Origin: JANNAT01 sp031422555
GTDB lineage: Bacteria; Pseudomonadota; Alphaproteobacteria; Rhodobacterales; Rhodobacteraceae
DNA: 5,854 bases
Assembly: GCA_031422555.1 (NCBI GenBank)
Contig: JANPLZ010000177.1
Coordinates: forward strand, 1 to 5,854
Direction: 5' to 3'
Each line of letters opens with the position of its first letter. Within the stretch, counting starts at the first letter, position 1. The notes beneath the pieces are model-generated. The model was not told the DNA's origin, did not search any database, and worked only from the letters and a program-made list of their open reading frames with translations. A program made the translations under genes and the position numbers. Below, one piece after another: positions 1 to 4,652 of the stretch.

Positions 1-101
1 CCCGCCACTTCGATGGTCAGGTTCGGGCCGGGGCCATCGGCGGTCTGCGCGAATGCTGGGCTGGCGACCAAAAGGGCCGCGATCACGGATTTACGCAACA
101 T
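1..101 (-). CDS. Exported protein N-terminus, probable periplasmic peptidyl-prolyl isomerase (partial)
   Basis: Only the first 33 codons are in the window; the gene runs off the left edge. The ATG is at 101-99. The start of the protein reads as a Sec signal peptide: MLRKS (two positive charges), a hydrophobic core VIAALLVAS, and a likely signal peptidase I site after PAFA, before QTADG. The mature part begins QTADGPGPNLTIEVAG, which looks like the first beta strand of a cyclophilin fold (compare NTIIITLKDG in the neighbouring gene). The start overlaps the end of the upstream isomerase gene by 11 bases in another frame, and no strong ribosome binding site precedes it, so translation is probably coupled. 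Tandem cytoplasmic and exported cyclophilins next to pgk are common in Rhodobacteraceae. The exported-protein call is firm. The isomerase call is inferred from context and a short strand, because no catalytic motif is visible. Confidence 0.7.
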   Translation of the reverse strand, partial: MLRKSVIAALLVASPAFAQTADGPGPNLTIEVA

Positions 102-597
102 CGGCAGCCACCCGAACGGTGATCATGCGGTCAGGGTTCGCCGGCGGCTCGCCCCGCGCAATTTTATCGACATGTTCCATCCCCGAAATCACCCGGCCAT
201 AAACGGTGTATTGGCCGTTCAGGAAGGAATTTTCGGAAAAGTTGATGAAAAACTGGCTGTTGGCGGAATTGGGGTTGCTTGACCGCGCAGCACCAATGGA
301 TCCGCGATCATGCGGCAGCTTGGAAAATTCGGCCGGCAAATCGGGATGCGCCGACCCACCGGTGCCCGCGCGGCGCAGATTGGCCCCGCCCGCAAGCCCG
401 TGTTCAACATCACCGGTTTGCGCCATAAAACCTTCGATCACGCGGTGAAACACCACGTTGTCGTAAGATCCGGCGCGCGCCAGCGCTTTCATCCGTTCGC
501 TGTGTTTGGGGGCCACATCGGGCAGCAGAGCAATCACCACTTCGCCATCTTTCAGCGTGATGATAATGGTATTTTCTGGGTCTTTAATGTCGGCCAT
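91..597 (-). CDS. Cytoplasmic cyclophilin-type peptidyl-prolyl cis-trans isomerase
   Basis: A 168-residue single-domain cyclophilin that should catalyse cis-trans isomerisation of Xaa-Pro bonds during protein folding. It has no signal peptide (start MADIKDPEN), so it is expected in the cytoplasm. The family signature is clear: FHRVIEGFMAQTGD at residues 50-63 holds the catalytic Arg52 and active-site Phe57 and Gln60, NSQFFI at 113-118 gives the substrate-pocket Phe, and FLNGQYTVYGRV spans 125-136. The position of the human CypA tryptophan is not Trp here (FLNG), as is usual in bacterial members, which predicts weak cyclosporin binding. The length matches the short bacterial PpiB-like class. 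The ATG at 597-595 is supported by GGAGAG at 610-605, seven bases upstream. It is divergent from pgk and overlaps the downstream exported protein gene by 11 bases, so the two form an operon. The exact ppi gene name cannot be assigned from sequence alone. Confidence 0.96.
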   Translation of the reverse strand: MADIKDPENTIIITLKDGEVVIALLPDVAPKHSERMKALARAGSYDNVVFHRVIEGFMAQTGDVEHGLAGGANLRRAGTGGSAHPDLPAEFSKLPHDRGSIGAARSSNPNSANSQFFINFSENSFLNGQYTVYGRVISGMEHVDKIARGEPPANPDRMITVRVAADVA

Positions 598-720
598 GGC
601 CTGTCTCTCCGGTTTTTTCTGGGCTGGAAACTAGCGGGGGTGGGGCAAATAGGAAAGGCCCTACGGTTGACGCAGCCGCTATTTGGGCGGAAACAGGATA
701 AAATAGCGAAGGGGACGGCG
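598..720. promoter_or_regulatory. Divergent intergenic region between the isomerase operon and pgk
   Basis: These 123 bases separate two divergent start codons, so promoters for both directions should lie here. Both gene-proximal ends carry ribosome binding sites (GGAGAG on the minus strand, GAAGGGG on the plus strand). For pgk, a -35-like TTGACG lies at 667-672 and an AT-rich TAAAAT at 699-704, but they are 26 bases apart, so they do not form one standard sigma-70 promoter. No convincing pair was found for the minus strand, and no strong dyad was seen. The regulatory role follows from gene orientation only. Confidence 0.4.
708..714 (+). promoter_or_regulatory. Ribosome binding site that fixes the pgk start
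   Basis: GAAGGGG sits six bases before the ATG at 721. The reading frame is open leftwards to 310, but this site and the family N-terminus (KVVLTRVDINVP close to the start) select 721 and exclude the long extension, which would be antisense to the isomerase gene. Confidence 0.8.
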
Positions 721-1899
721 ATGGCTTTCAAGACAATCGACGATGTGGCTTTGGCGGGCAAAGTGGTGCTGACCCGGGTTGACATCAACGTGCCGATGGA
801 AAACGGCCATGTCACCGACGCCACCCGGATCGAGAAAATCGTCCCGACGGTGCAGGATCTGGTGGCGCGCGGGGCCAAAGTGGTGCTGCTGGCGCATTTC
901 GGGCGGCCCAAAGGCCGCGTTGAGCCGTCGATGAGCCTGAAGCTGGTGCAGCCCGCCCTGCAGGCCGCCTTGGGCCACGCCATCACCTTTATGGAACGTC
1001 CCAGCCGGGCGGCGATTGATGCTTTGCCGCAAAACGCCATTGTTTTGGTGGAAAACACCCGGTTTTCGGCGATGGAGGAAGCCAACGATCCGCAGATGGC
1101 GCAGTTTCTGGCCGGTTTGGGCGATTTTTTTTGCAATGATGCGTTTTCCGCCGCCCACCGCGCCCATGCGTCAACCGAAGGCGTGGCGCGGTTGCTGCCG
1201 TGCTTTGCGGGCCGGTTGATGGCCGAGGAACTGGCCGCACTTGAGGCCGCCTTGGGCAATCCCGCGCGCCCGGTGGTGGCGGTTGTCGGCGGGGCAAAAG
1301 TATCGACCAAGCTGGAACTTTTGGGCAATCTGGTGTCGCGCGTGGATCATCTGGTGATTGGGGGTGGCATGGCCAACACGTTTTTGGTGGCGCAAGGCAT
1401 CGAGGTTGGAAAATCGCTGGCCGAGCGCGATATGGCGCCCACGGCGCGGGAAATTCTGGCCAAGGCGCAGGCGGCGGGCTGCACCATTCATTTGCCCATC
1501 GACGTGGTGGTGGCGCGTGAGTTCAAGGCAAATGCGGCGCATGAAACCGTGGCGGCCGCCGCCTGCCCCAAGGATGCGATGATTCTGGATGCGGGTCCGG
1601 CCACGGTGGCGGCGCTGGATGCGCTGTTTGCCACAGCCAAAACCCTGATCTGGAACGGGCCTTTGGGGGCGTTTGAACTGACCCCGTTTGATGCGGCCAC
1701 CAATGCTGCGGCCTTGTGTGTGGCGCGGCTGACCCGCGCAGGCGGGTTGGTGTCGGTTGCAGGCGGCGGTGATACGGTGGCCGCACTGAACCAAGCCGGG
1801 GCTGCACAGGATTTCACCTTTATTTCAACCGCGGGTGGCGCGTTTCTGGAATGGATGGAGGGCAAGACCCTGCCCGGCGTCGCGGCACTTGAAGTATGA
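721..1899 (+). CDS. pgk: Phosphoglycerate kinase
   Basis: A 392-residue phosphoglycerate kinase, close to the usual bacterial length. It transfers phosphate between 1,3-bisphosphoglycerate and ADP in glycolysis, and works in reverse in gluconeogenesis and CO2 fixation; it is cytoplasmic. The N-terminal substrate domain shows TRVDINVP (residues 18-25, with Asp21 and Asn23), DATRIEKIVP (Arg36), AHFGRPKG (58-65, with His59 and Arg62), ENTRF (111-115, Arg114) and DAFSAAHRAHAS (140-151, Arg147). The C-terminal nucleotide domain shows GGAKVSTK (190-197), VIGGGMANTFL (212-222), WNGPLGAFE (311-319), the GGGDT loop (348-352) and a final segment from ISTAGGAFLEWMEGKTLPG. All expected catalytic and binding residues are present. 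The start is set by a ribosome binding site six bases upstream. fba follows on the same strand after 147 bases, so the neighbours act in the same pathway. A run of eight T (1125-1132) encodes part of DFFC. Confidence 0.97.
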   Translation: MAFKTIDDVALAGKVVLTRVDINVPMENGHVTDATRIEKIVPTVQDLVARGAKVVLLAHFGRPKGRVEPSMSLKLVQPALQAALGHAITFMERPSRAAIDALPQNAIVLVENTRFSAMEEANDPQMAQFLAGLGDFFCNDAFSAAHRAHASTEGVARLLPCFAGRLMAEELAALEAALGNPARPVVAVVGGAKVSTKLELLGNLVSRVDHLVIGGGMANTFLVAQGIEVGKSLAERDMAPTAREILAKAQAAGCTIHLPIDVVVAREFKANAAHETVAAAACPKDAMILDAGPATVAALDALFATAKTLIWNGPLGAFELTPFDAATNAAALCVARLTRAGGLVSVAGGGDTVAALNQAGAAQDFTFISTAGGAFLEWMEGKTLPGVAALEV

Positions 1900-1963
1900 G
1901 GCAGCGCCATGTGATCGGCGGTGTCTGCAGGCAATTCGGGCAGTGGCGCGGTTAATCGCGGCC

Positions 1964-1987
1964 TTGTTAGCGCAATCAACATTGCGC
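1964..1987. repeat. Inverted repeats in the pgk-fba gap, possible operator
   Basis: Two overlapping symmetries are visible about 60-80 bases before the fba start. The first is a perfect seven-base inverted repeat, GCGCAAT (1970-1976) and ATTGCGC (1981-1987), around a CAAC loop. The second is a looser 16-base palindrome centred on CG at 1971/1972, TTGTTAGC then GCAATCAA, with six of eight positions symmetric. CG-centred even palindromes are typical of LacI-family operators. The stem is too short and lacks a T run, so it is not a good pgk terminator. The regulatory role is inference. Confidence 0.35.
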
Positions 1988-2035
1988 GATGGACAGAAAC
2001 GTTTCAGGACCGGATAAAGATACCAGCCCCTTTTC

Positions 2036-2040
2036 AGGAG
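2036..2040 (+). promoter_or_regulatory. Ribosome binding site that fixes the fba start
   Basis: AGGAG lies six bases before the ATG at 2047. The frame is open upstream to a GTG at 1921, but the extra residues have no aldolase character, so 2047 is preferred. Confidence 0.85.
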
Positions 2041-2046
2041 ACCCCG

Positions 2047-2976
2047 ATGCGCGCGACCAAAATCGTTCAGAAAATTCTTGGCAATTACGAAGGCGAAACC
2101 CCTGGCGTGAAGGCCAATCTGTGCCGCATGCTGATGGAGGGCAAACTTGGCGGCACCGGCAAGATGATCATCCTGCCGGTGGATCAGGGGTTTGAACATG
2201 GGCCTGCGCGCAACTATGCGGTCAATCCGGCGGGCTATGATCCGCATTACCATTACCAACTGGCGATTGATGCGGGGCTGAACGCCTTCGCCTCGCCCTT
2301 GGGGATGCTGGAGGCCGGGGCGGATACTTTTGCGGGCCAGATCCCCACGATTTTGAAGTGCAATTCGGCCAATTCACTGATGTCCGACACGGCGGGCAAA
2401 AATCAGGCCGTGACGGCATCGGTGGCGGATGCGCTGCGGCTGGGCTGTGCGGCGATTGGGTTTACGATCTATCCCGGTTCGGACTTGCAGCTTGATATGT
2501 ATGAAGAGATTCGCGAAATGCGGGCCGAAGCCGCCGCTTGCGGGGTGGCCACGGTGATCTGGTCTTATCCGCGCGGCGAGGCGGTGACCAAAGACGGCGA
2601 AACCGCGATTGATGTGGCCGCCTATGCCGCCCAAATCGCGGCGCTGTTGGGCGCGCATATCATCAAGATCAAACTTTCCACCAGCCACCTGATGCTGCCC
2701 GAGGCAAAAAAGGTCTATGAGGCGCAAAAAATCGACGTCTCGACCCAAGCCGCGCGTGTGCGCCACTGCATGGATGCGTCCTTTGCTGGCCGCAGGATTG
2801 TGGTGTTTTCGGGGGGCGCTTCAAAAGGGGCCGATGCGGTTTATGACGATGCCCGCGCCATCCGCGATGGCGGTGGCAACGGATCAATCATCGGGCGCAA
2901 CTCGTTCCAGCGCCCGCGTGCCGATGCGTTGGACATGCTGGCCAAACTGGTTGAGATTTACAAAGGCAAAGCCTGA
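2047..2976 (+). CDS. Class I fructose-bisphosphate aldolase (DhnA/FbaB type)
   Basis: A 309-residue aldolase of the DhnA/FbaB type, which uses a Schiff-base lysine rather than a metal ion. It interconverts fructose 1,6-bisphosphate with dihydroxyacetone phosphate and glyceraldehyde 3-phosphate. Visible family features are the LPVDQGFEHGP block (residues 43-53) with the conserved Asp46, LGCAAIGFTIYPGS (132-145), VIWSYPRGEA (170-179) in the barrel, GAHIIKIKLST (202-212), the phosphate-binding FSGGASKG (254-261) and IIGRNSFQRP (281-290) near the C-terminus. The Schiff-base lysine is most likely Lys207, by comparison with the GADIVKQKM segment of E. coli FbaB; Lys209 is the alternative. The metal-binding histidine pattern of class II enzymes was not seen. 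The gene follows pgk on the same strand and is followed by a terminator. It is often named fbaB, fda or fba in related genomes, so no symbol is given. Some DhnA-type enzymes act on other substrates, but the pgk context favours glycolytic aldolase. Confidence 0.93.
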   Translation: MRATKIVQKILGNYEGETPGVKANLCRMLMEGKLGGTGKMIILPVDQGFEHGPARNYAVNPAGYDPHYHYQLAIDAGLNAFASPLGMLEAGADTFAGQIPTILKCNSANSLMSDTAGKNQAVTASVADALRLGCAAIGFTIYPGSDLQLDMYEEIREMRAEAAACGVATVIWSYPRGEAVTKDGETAIDVAAYAAQIAALLGAHIIKIKLSTSHLMLPEAKKVYEAQKIDVSTQAARVRHCMDASFAGRRIVVFSGGASKGADAVYDDARAIRDGGGNGSIIGRNSFQRPRADALDMLAKLVEIYKGKA

Positions 2977-3005
2977 TCCGAACGCCAGATCCCAAAGCCT
3001 GATCC
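2967..3005 (+). repeat. 13-base direct repeat spanning the fba stop codon
   Basis: CAAAGCCTGATCC occurs at 2967-2979, where it contains the last codons and TGA stop of the aldolase gene, and again at 2993-3005 in the non-coding sequence. The copies are identical and offset by 26 bases. It looks like a small local duplication with subsequent divergence of the flanks; no function can be assigned. Confidence 0.7.
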
Positions 3006-3009
3006 AGCA

Positions 3010-3022
3010 GGTGCAATGCACC
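3010..3022. repeat. Short perfect inverted repeat ahead of the terminator
   Basis: GGTGCA and TGCACC flank a single A, giving a perfect 6+1+6 palindrome, or a five-base-pair stem with a three-base loop in RNA. It lies ten bases upstream of the larger terminator hairpin and could be part of the same 3' end structure of the fba transcript. Confidence 0.45.
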
Positions 3023-3032
3023 GCGCAAGCCT

Positions 3033-3067
3033 ATGACCCCAAGCAGTTTTTCTGTGTTTGGGGTCAT
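3033..3067 (+). terminator. Probable intrinsic terminator after fba
   Basis: A strong hairpin has arms ATGACCCCAAGCA (3033-3045) and TGTTTGGGGTCAT (3055-3067), which pair over 13 positions with one G-U wobble, around a nine-base loop GTTTTTCTG. It begins 57 bases after the aldolase stop codon. The following T run is short (the last T of the arm plus TT, then A), so termination may be only partial; U residues in the loop do not count. Reading the other strand there is no T run, so it is assigned to the plus strand. Confidence 0.7.
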
Positions 3068-3152
3068 TTAGTGGATTCCCAAACCGAATCAGGTGTGGCA
3101 CAGTTCGGGCACGAACCGTTCCCGCCGCATAAGGAATGGACGCGAGGCAGAT

Positions 3153-3455
3153 ATGACGATTTCAAACGCCAAACCCGCCCTTGGTGGCCTGATGTGCATG
3201 GTGCTGGCCCTGAGTTTGGCCGGGTATTTCACCTTTGCCGCCGTGCAGGGCGACTTCGGCGTGTTCCGCCGGGTGCAGATCAACGCCGAAGCCACCGCAC
3301 TGATCGCCGAGCGCGCCCAGCTTTATGCCGAGCTGGCGCAAATGCGCAATCTGACGCATCGGTTGTCAGACCAGTTTCTGGACCTTGATCTGCTGGATCA
3401 GCAAGCCCGCGATGTGCTGGGCTATCTGCGCGCCGATGAAGTTGTCATTCGGTAG
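3153..3455 (+). CDS. FtsB/DivIC-like septum formation initiator protein
   Basis: A 100-residue bitopic membrane protein of the FtsB/DivIC septum-formation family, which joins FtsL and FtsQ in the divisome to regulate septal cell-wall synthesis. A short cytoplasmic start (MTISNAKPA) is followed by a hydrophobic segment at about residues 10-31 (LGGLMCMVLALSLAGYFTFAAV). A QGDFGVF turn comes next, then a probable periplasmic coiled coil at about 40-72 rich in Ala, Leu, Glu and Gln. The C-terminal block DLDLLDQQARDVLGYLRADEVVI (77-99) is the recognisable family end. Length is normal. The ATG at 3153 has GAGG at 3144-3147; the frame is open upstream to 3093, but an extension would put charged residues before the membrane segment without family support. 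It sits between fba and pdhA, as in other alphaproteobacteria. A terminator precedes it, so it probably has its own promoter. No gene symbol is given because homology to E. coli ftsB is distant. Confidence 0.88.
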   Translation: MTISNAKPALGGLMCMVLALSLAGYFTFAAVQGDFGVFRRVQINAEATALIAERAQLYAELAQMRNLTHRLSDQFLDLDLLDQQARDVLGYLRADEVVIR

Positions 3456-3507
3456 CGTGGCTTGCTGCACCGCGGTTGGCCAGATGAGTATTTAAGCCAA
3501 AATGAAA

Positions 3508-3536
3508 CCAAACTTTAGTCAAATTGACCTGTTTGG
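3508..3536. repeat. Nested dyad upstream of pdhA
   Basis: An outer pair CCAAAC (3508-3513) and GTTTGG (3531-3536) encloses an inner 11-base palindrome, GTCAA-A-TTGAC (3518-3528). The inner symmetry is exact but is not centred in the outer one (four against two bases between the arms), so these may be two separate elements. It could be an upstream activator or repressor site; the protein is unknown. Confidence 0.4.
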
Positions 3537-3563
3537 CGCGGGGCTGGTTGCGTCGCCGAAGAT

Positions 3564-3575
3564 CTGAAATTTCAG
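3564..3575. repeat. Perfect 12-base palindrome CTGAAATTTCAG
   Basis: CTGAAA is followed immediately by TTTCAG, with no spacer. It lies just upstream of the candidate -35 element of pdhA (3577-3582), the position of an activator or repressor site. As RNA it would form only a weak stem, so although TTTTTT follows at 3583-3588, it is a poor terminator. Confidence 0.4.
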
Positions 3576-3576
3576 T

Positions 3577-3605
3577 TTGGCCTTTTTTCACCGATGCGTT
3601 ATAGA
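3577..3605 (+). promoter_or_regulatory. Candidate sigma-70-type promoter of pdhA
   Basis: TTGGCC (3577-3582) and TATAGA (3600-3605) are 17 bases apart, each matching four of six consensus positions. A start site would fall near 3612, giving a leader of about 40 bases before the GTG of pdhA. The -10 element overlaps the first bases of the 24-base dyad. A TTGACC at 3524-3529 has no matching -10 element at normal spacing. Confidence 0.45.
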
Positions 3606-3626
3606 TAGTTTAACGTTGAACTATCT
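3603..3626. promoter_or_regulatory. 24-base dyad at the pdhA promoter, probable operator
   Basis: The arms AGATAGTTTAAC (3603-3614) and GTTGAACTATCT (3615-3626) are symmetric at 11 of 12 positions; the one exception is T3611 against G3618. The centre is AACGTT with CG in the middle, which is the layout of LacI-family operators. The site overlaps the candidate -10 element and start site, where a bound protein would block transcription. A transcribed hairpin in the leader is a second possibility. A LacI-family regulator of central carbon metabolism (CceR of Rhodobacter sphaeroides is the known precedent) is a candidate, but the match to its motif was not tested. Confidence 0.55.
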
Positions 3627-3651
3627 TGCGCTGTGACGAAAGGAACCCACC

Positions 3652-4641
3652 GTGGCTGTGAAAAAAGCTGCTGAAAAATCAAATGTCTCGAAGGATGATT
3701 TGCTGAAATACTACCGGCAAATGCTGTTGATCCGTCGATTCGAGGAAAAAGCCGGTCAGTTGTATGGCATGGGTCTGATCGGTGGGTTTTGTCATCTCTA
3801 CATCGGCCAAGAGGCGGTTGTGGTGGGGCTGGAGGCCTGCACCAAAGAGGGCGACAAGCGCATCACCAGCTACCGCGATCACGGGCATATGCTGGCGTGC
3901 GGCATGGCAGCGGACGGCGTGATGGCAGAGTTGACCGGGCGCGCGGGCGGCTATTCGCGCGGCAAGGGTGGGTCGATGCACATGTTTAGCCGCGAGAAGC
4001 ATTTCTACGGTGGCCATGGCATTGTCGGCGCGCAAGTGCCGCTGGGTGCGGGTCTGGCCTTTGCCGATAAATACATGGGCAATGACAATGTGACCTTCAC
4101 CTATTTTGGCGACGGTGCCGCCAATCAGGGCCAAGTTTATGAAACCTATAACATGGCCGAGCTGTGGGCGTTGCCGGTGATTTTCGTCATTGAAAACAAC
4201 CACTACGCCATGGGCACCTCTCAGGCGCGATCAACCAAGTCGGAAACCCTTTATGGCCGCGGTTTGGCTTACGGCATTCCGGGCGAGCAGGTTGACGGCA
4301 TGGATGTGCTGGCGGTTGCTGCCGCCGGGGCCAAGGCTGTGGCGCATTGCCGGGCCGGCAAGGGCCCGTATATTCTGGAAATGATGACCTACCGGTATCG
4401 CGGGCATTCGATGTCGGACCCTGCAAAATACCGCACCCGCGAAGAGGTGCAAAAGATGAAAGACGAAAAAGACGCCATTGAGCATGTCCGCGACATGCTG
4501 CTGGGCGCGGGGCTGGCGTCGGACGAAGATCTGAAAGTGATCGACAAAGAGATCAAGGAAATCGTCAACGCATCGGCCGAATTTGCCAAAGCCAGCCCGG
4601 AACCTGATGTTTCGGAACTGTATACCGATATTTACGCGTAA
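3652..4641 (+). CDS. pdhA: Pyruvate dehydrogenase E1 component, alpha subunit
   Basis: A 329-residue E1 alpha subunit of the heterotetrameric (alpha2beta2) pyruvate dehydrogenase type. With PdhB it decarboxylates pyruvate on thiamine diphosphate and passes the acetyl group to lipoyl-lysine. Visible features are LIRRFEEKAGQLYGMG (residues 26-41), HLYIGQEAV (48-56), SYRDHG (73-78), KGGSMHMF (105-112), the thiamine diphosphate motif starting GDGAANQG (153-160) and ending ENNHYAMGT (181-189), and YRYRGHSMSDPAKYRTREE (247-265). The last corresponds to the loop carrying phosphorylation sites in mitochondrial enzymes; bacterial enzymes usually lack that control. The length fits alphaproteobacterial PdhA. 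Translation starts at a GTG with AAAGGA (3639-3644) seven bases upstream. pdhB follows after 11 bases, with its ribosome binding site overlapping the pdhA stop codon, so the two are co-expressed. Branched-chain 2-oxoacid E1 alpha is the alternative, but the sequence is much closer to the PdhA pattern. Confidence 0.97.
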   Translation: MAVKKAAEKSNVSKDDLLKYYRQMLLIRRFEEKAGQLYGMGLIGGFCHLYIGQEAVVVGLEACTKEGDKRITSYRDHGHMLACGMAADGVMAELTGRAGGYSRGKGGSMHMFSREKHFYGGHGIVGAQVPLGAGLAFADKYMGNDNVTFTYFGDGAANQGQVYETYNMAELWALPVIFVIENNHYAMGTSQARSTKSETLYGRGLAYGIPGEQVDGMDVLAVAAAGAKAVAHCRAGKGPYILEMMTYRYRGHSMSDPAKYRTREEVQKMKDEKDAIEHVRDMLLGAGLASDEDLKVIDKEIKEIVNASAEFAKASPEPDVSELYTDIYA

Positions 4642-4645
4642 GGGG
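4640..4645 (+). promoter_or_regulatory. pdhB ribosome binding site overlapping the pdhA stop
   Basis: AAGGGG uses the last two bases of the pdhA TAA stop codon and sits seven bases before the ATG of pdhB. This tight arrangement suggests translational coupling, which would help keep the two E1 subunits in balance. Confidence 0.75.
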
Positions 4646-4652
4646 AAAAACC

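Larger units (their letters stand above)
3456..3651 (+). promoter_or_regulatory. ftsB-pdhA intergenic region with several dyads
   Basis: These 196 bases are more AT-rich than the genes and hold no plausible small gene. In order they contain a motif-like stretch at 3480-3509, a nested dyad at 3508-3536, a perfect 12-base palindrome at 3564-3575, a T-rich run at 3583-3588, a candidate promoter at 3577-3605, a 24-base dyad at 3603-3626 and the pdhA ribosome binding site at 3639-3644. No convincing intrinsic terminator for ftsB was found. The dense symmetry suggests regulated expression of the pyruvate dehydrogenase operon, which is inference. Confidence 0.6.

Noticed and set aside
310..720. A 137-codon N-terminal extension of the pgk frame
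   Set aside because: It lies mostly antisense to the well-supported isomerase gene, has no pgk homology, and a good ribosome binding site plus the family N-terminus support the start at 721.
552..1982. Several long minus-strand open frames opposite pgk
   Set aside because: They overlap each other and pgk, have low-complexity Arg/Pro/Ser composition and no recognisable motifs; they are third-position GC artefacts.
1921..2046. N-terminal extension of the aldolase from a GTG at 1921
   Set aside because: There is no ribosome binding site or family similarity upstream, while AGGAG six bases before 2047 sets the start; the stretch also contains inverted repeats typical of non-coding sequence.
3093..3152. 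N-terminal extension of the FtsB-like protein from a GTG at 3093
   Set aside because: It would add 20 mostly polar and charged residues before the membrane segment; the ATG at 3153 gives the normal family length and has GAGG upstream.
2717..3388. A 223-codon plus-strand frame bridging the end of fba and the start of ftsB
   Set aside because: It runs out of frame through both real genes and across the terminator hairpin, with Arg/Pro/Trp-rich nonsense composition.
3564..3588. Palindrome plus T run as an intrinsic terminator of ftsB
   Set aside because: CTGAAATTTCAG has no loop and would form only a short AT-rich stem, with seven bases between it and the T run, so termination there is unlikely.
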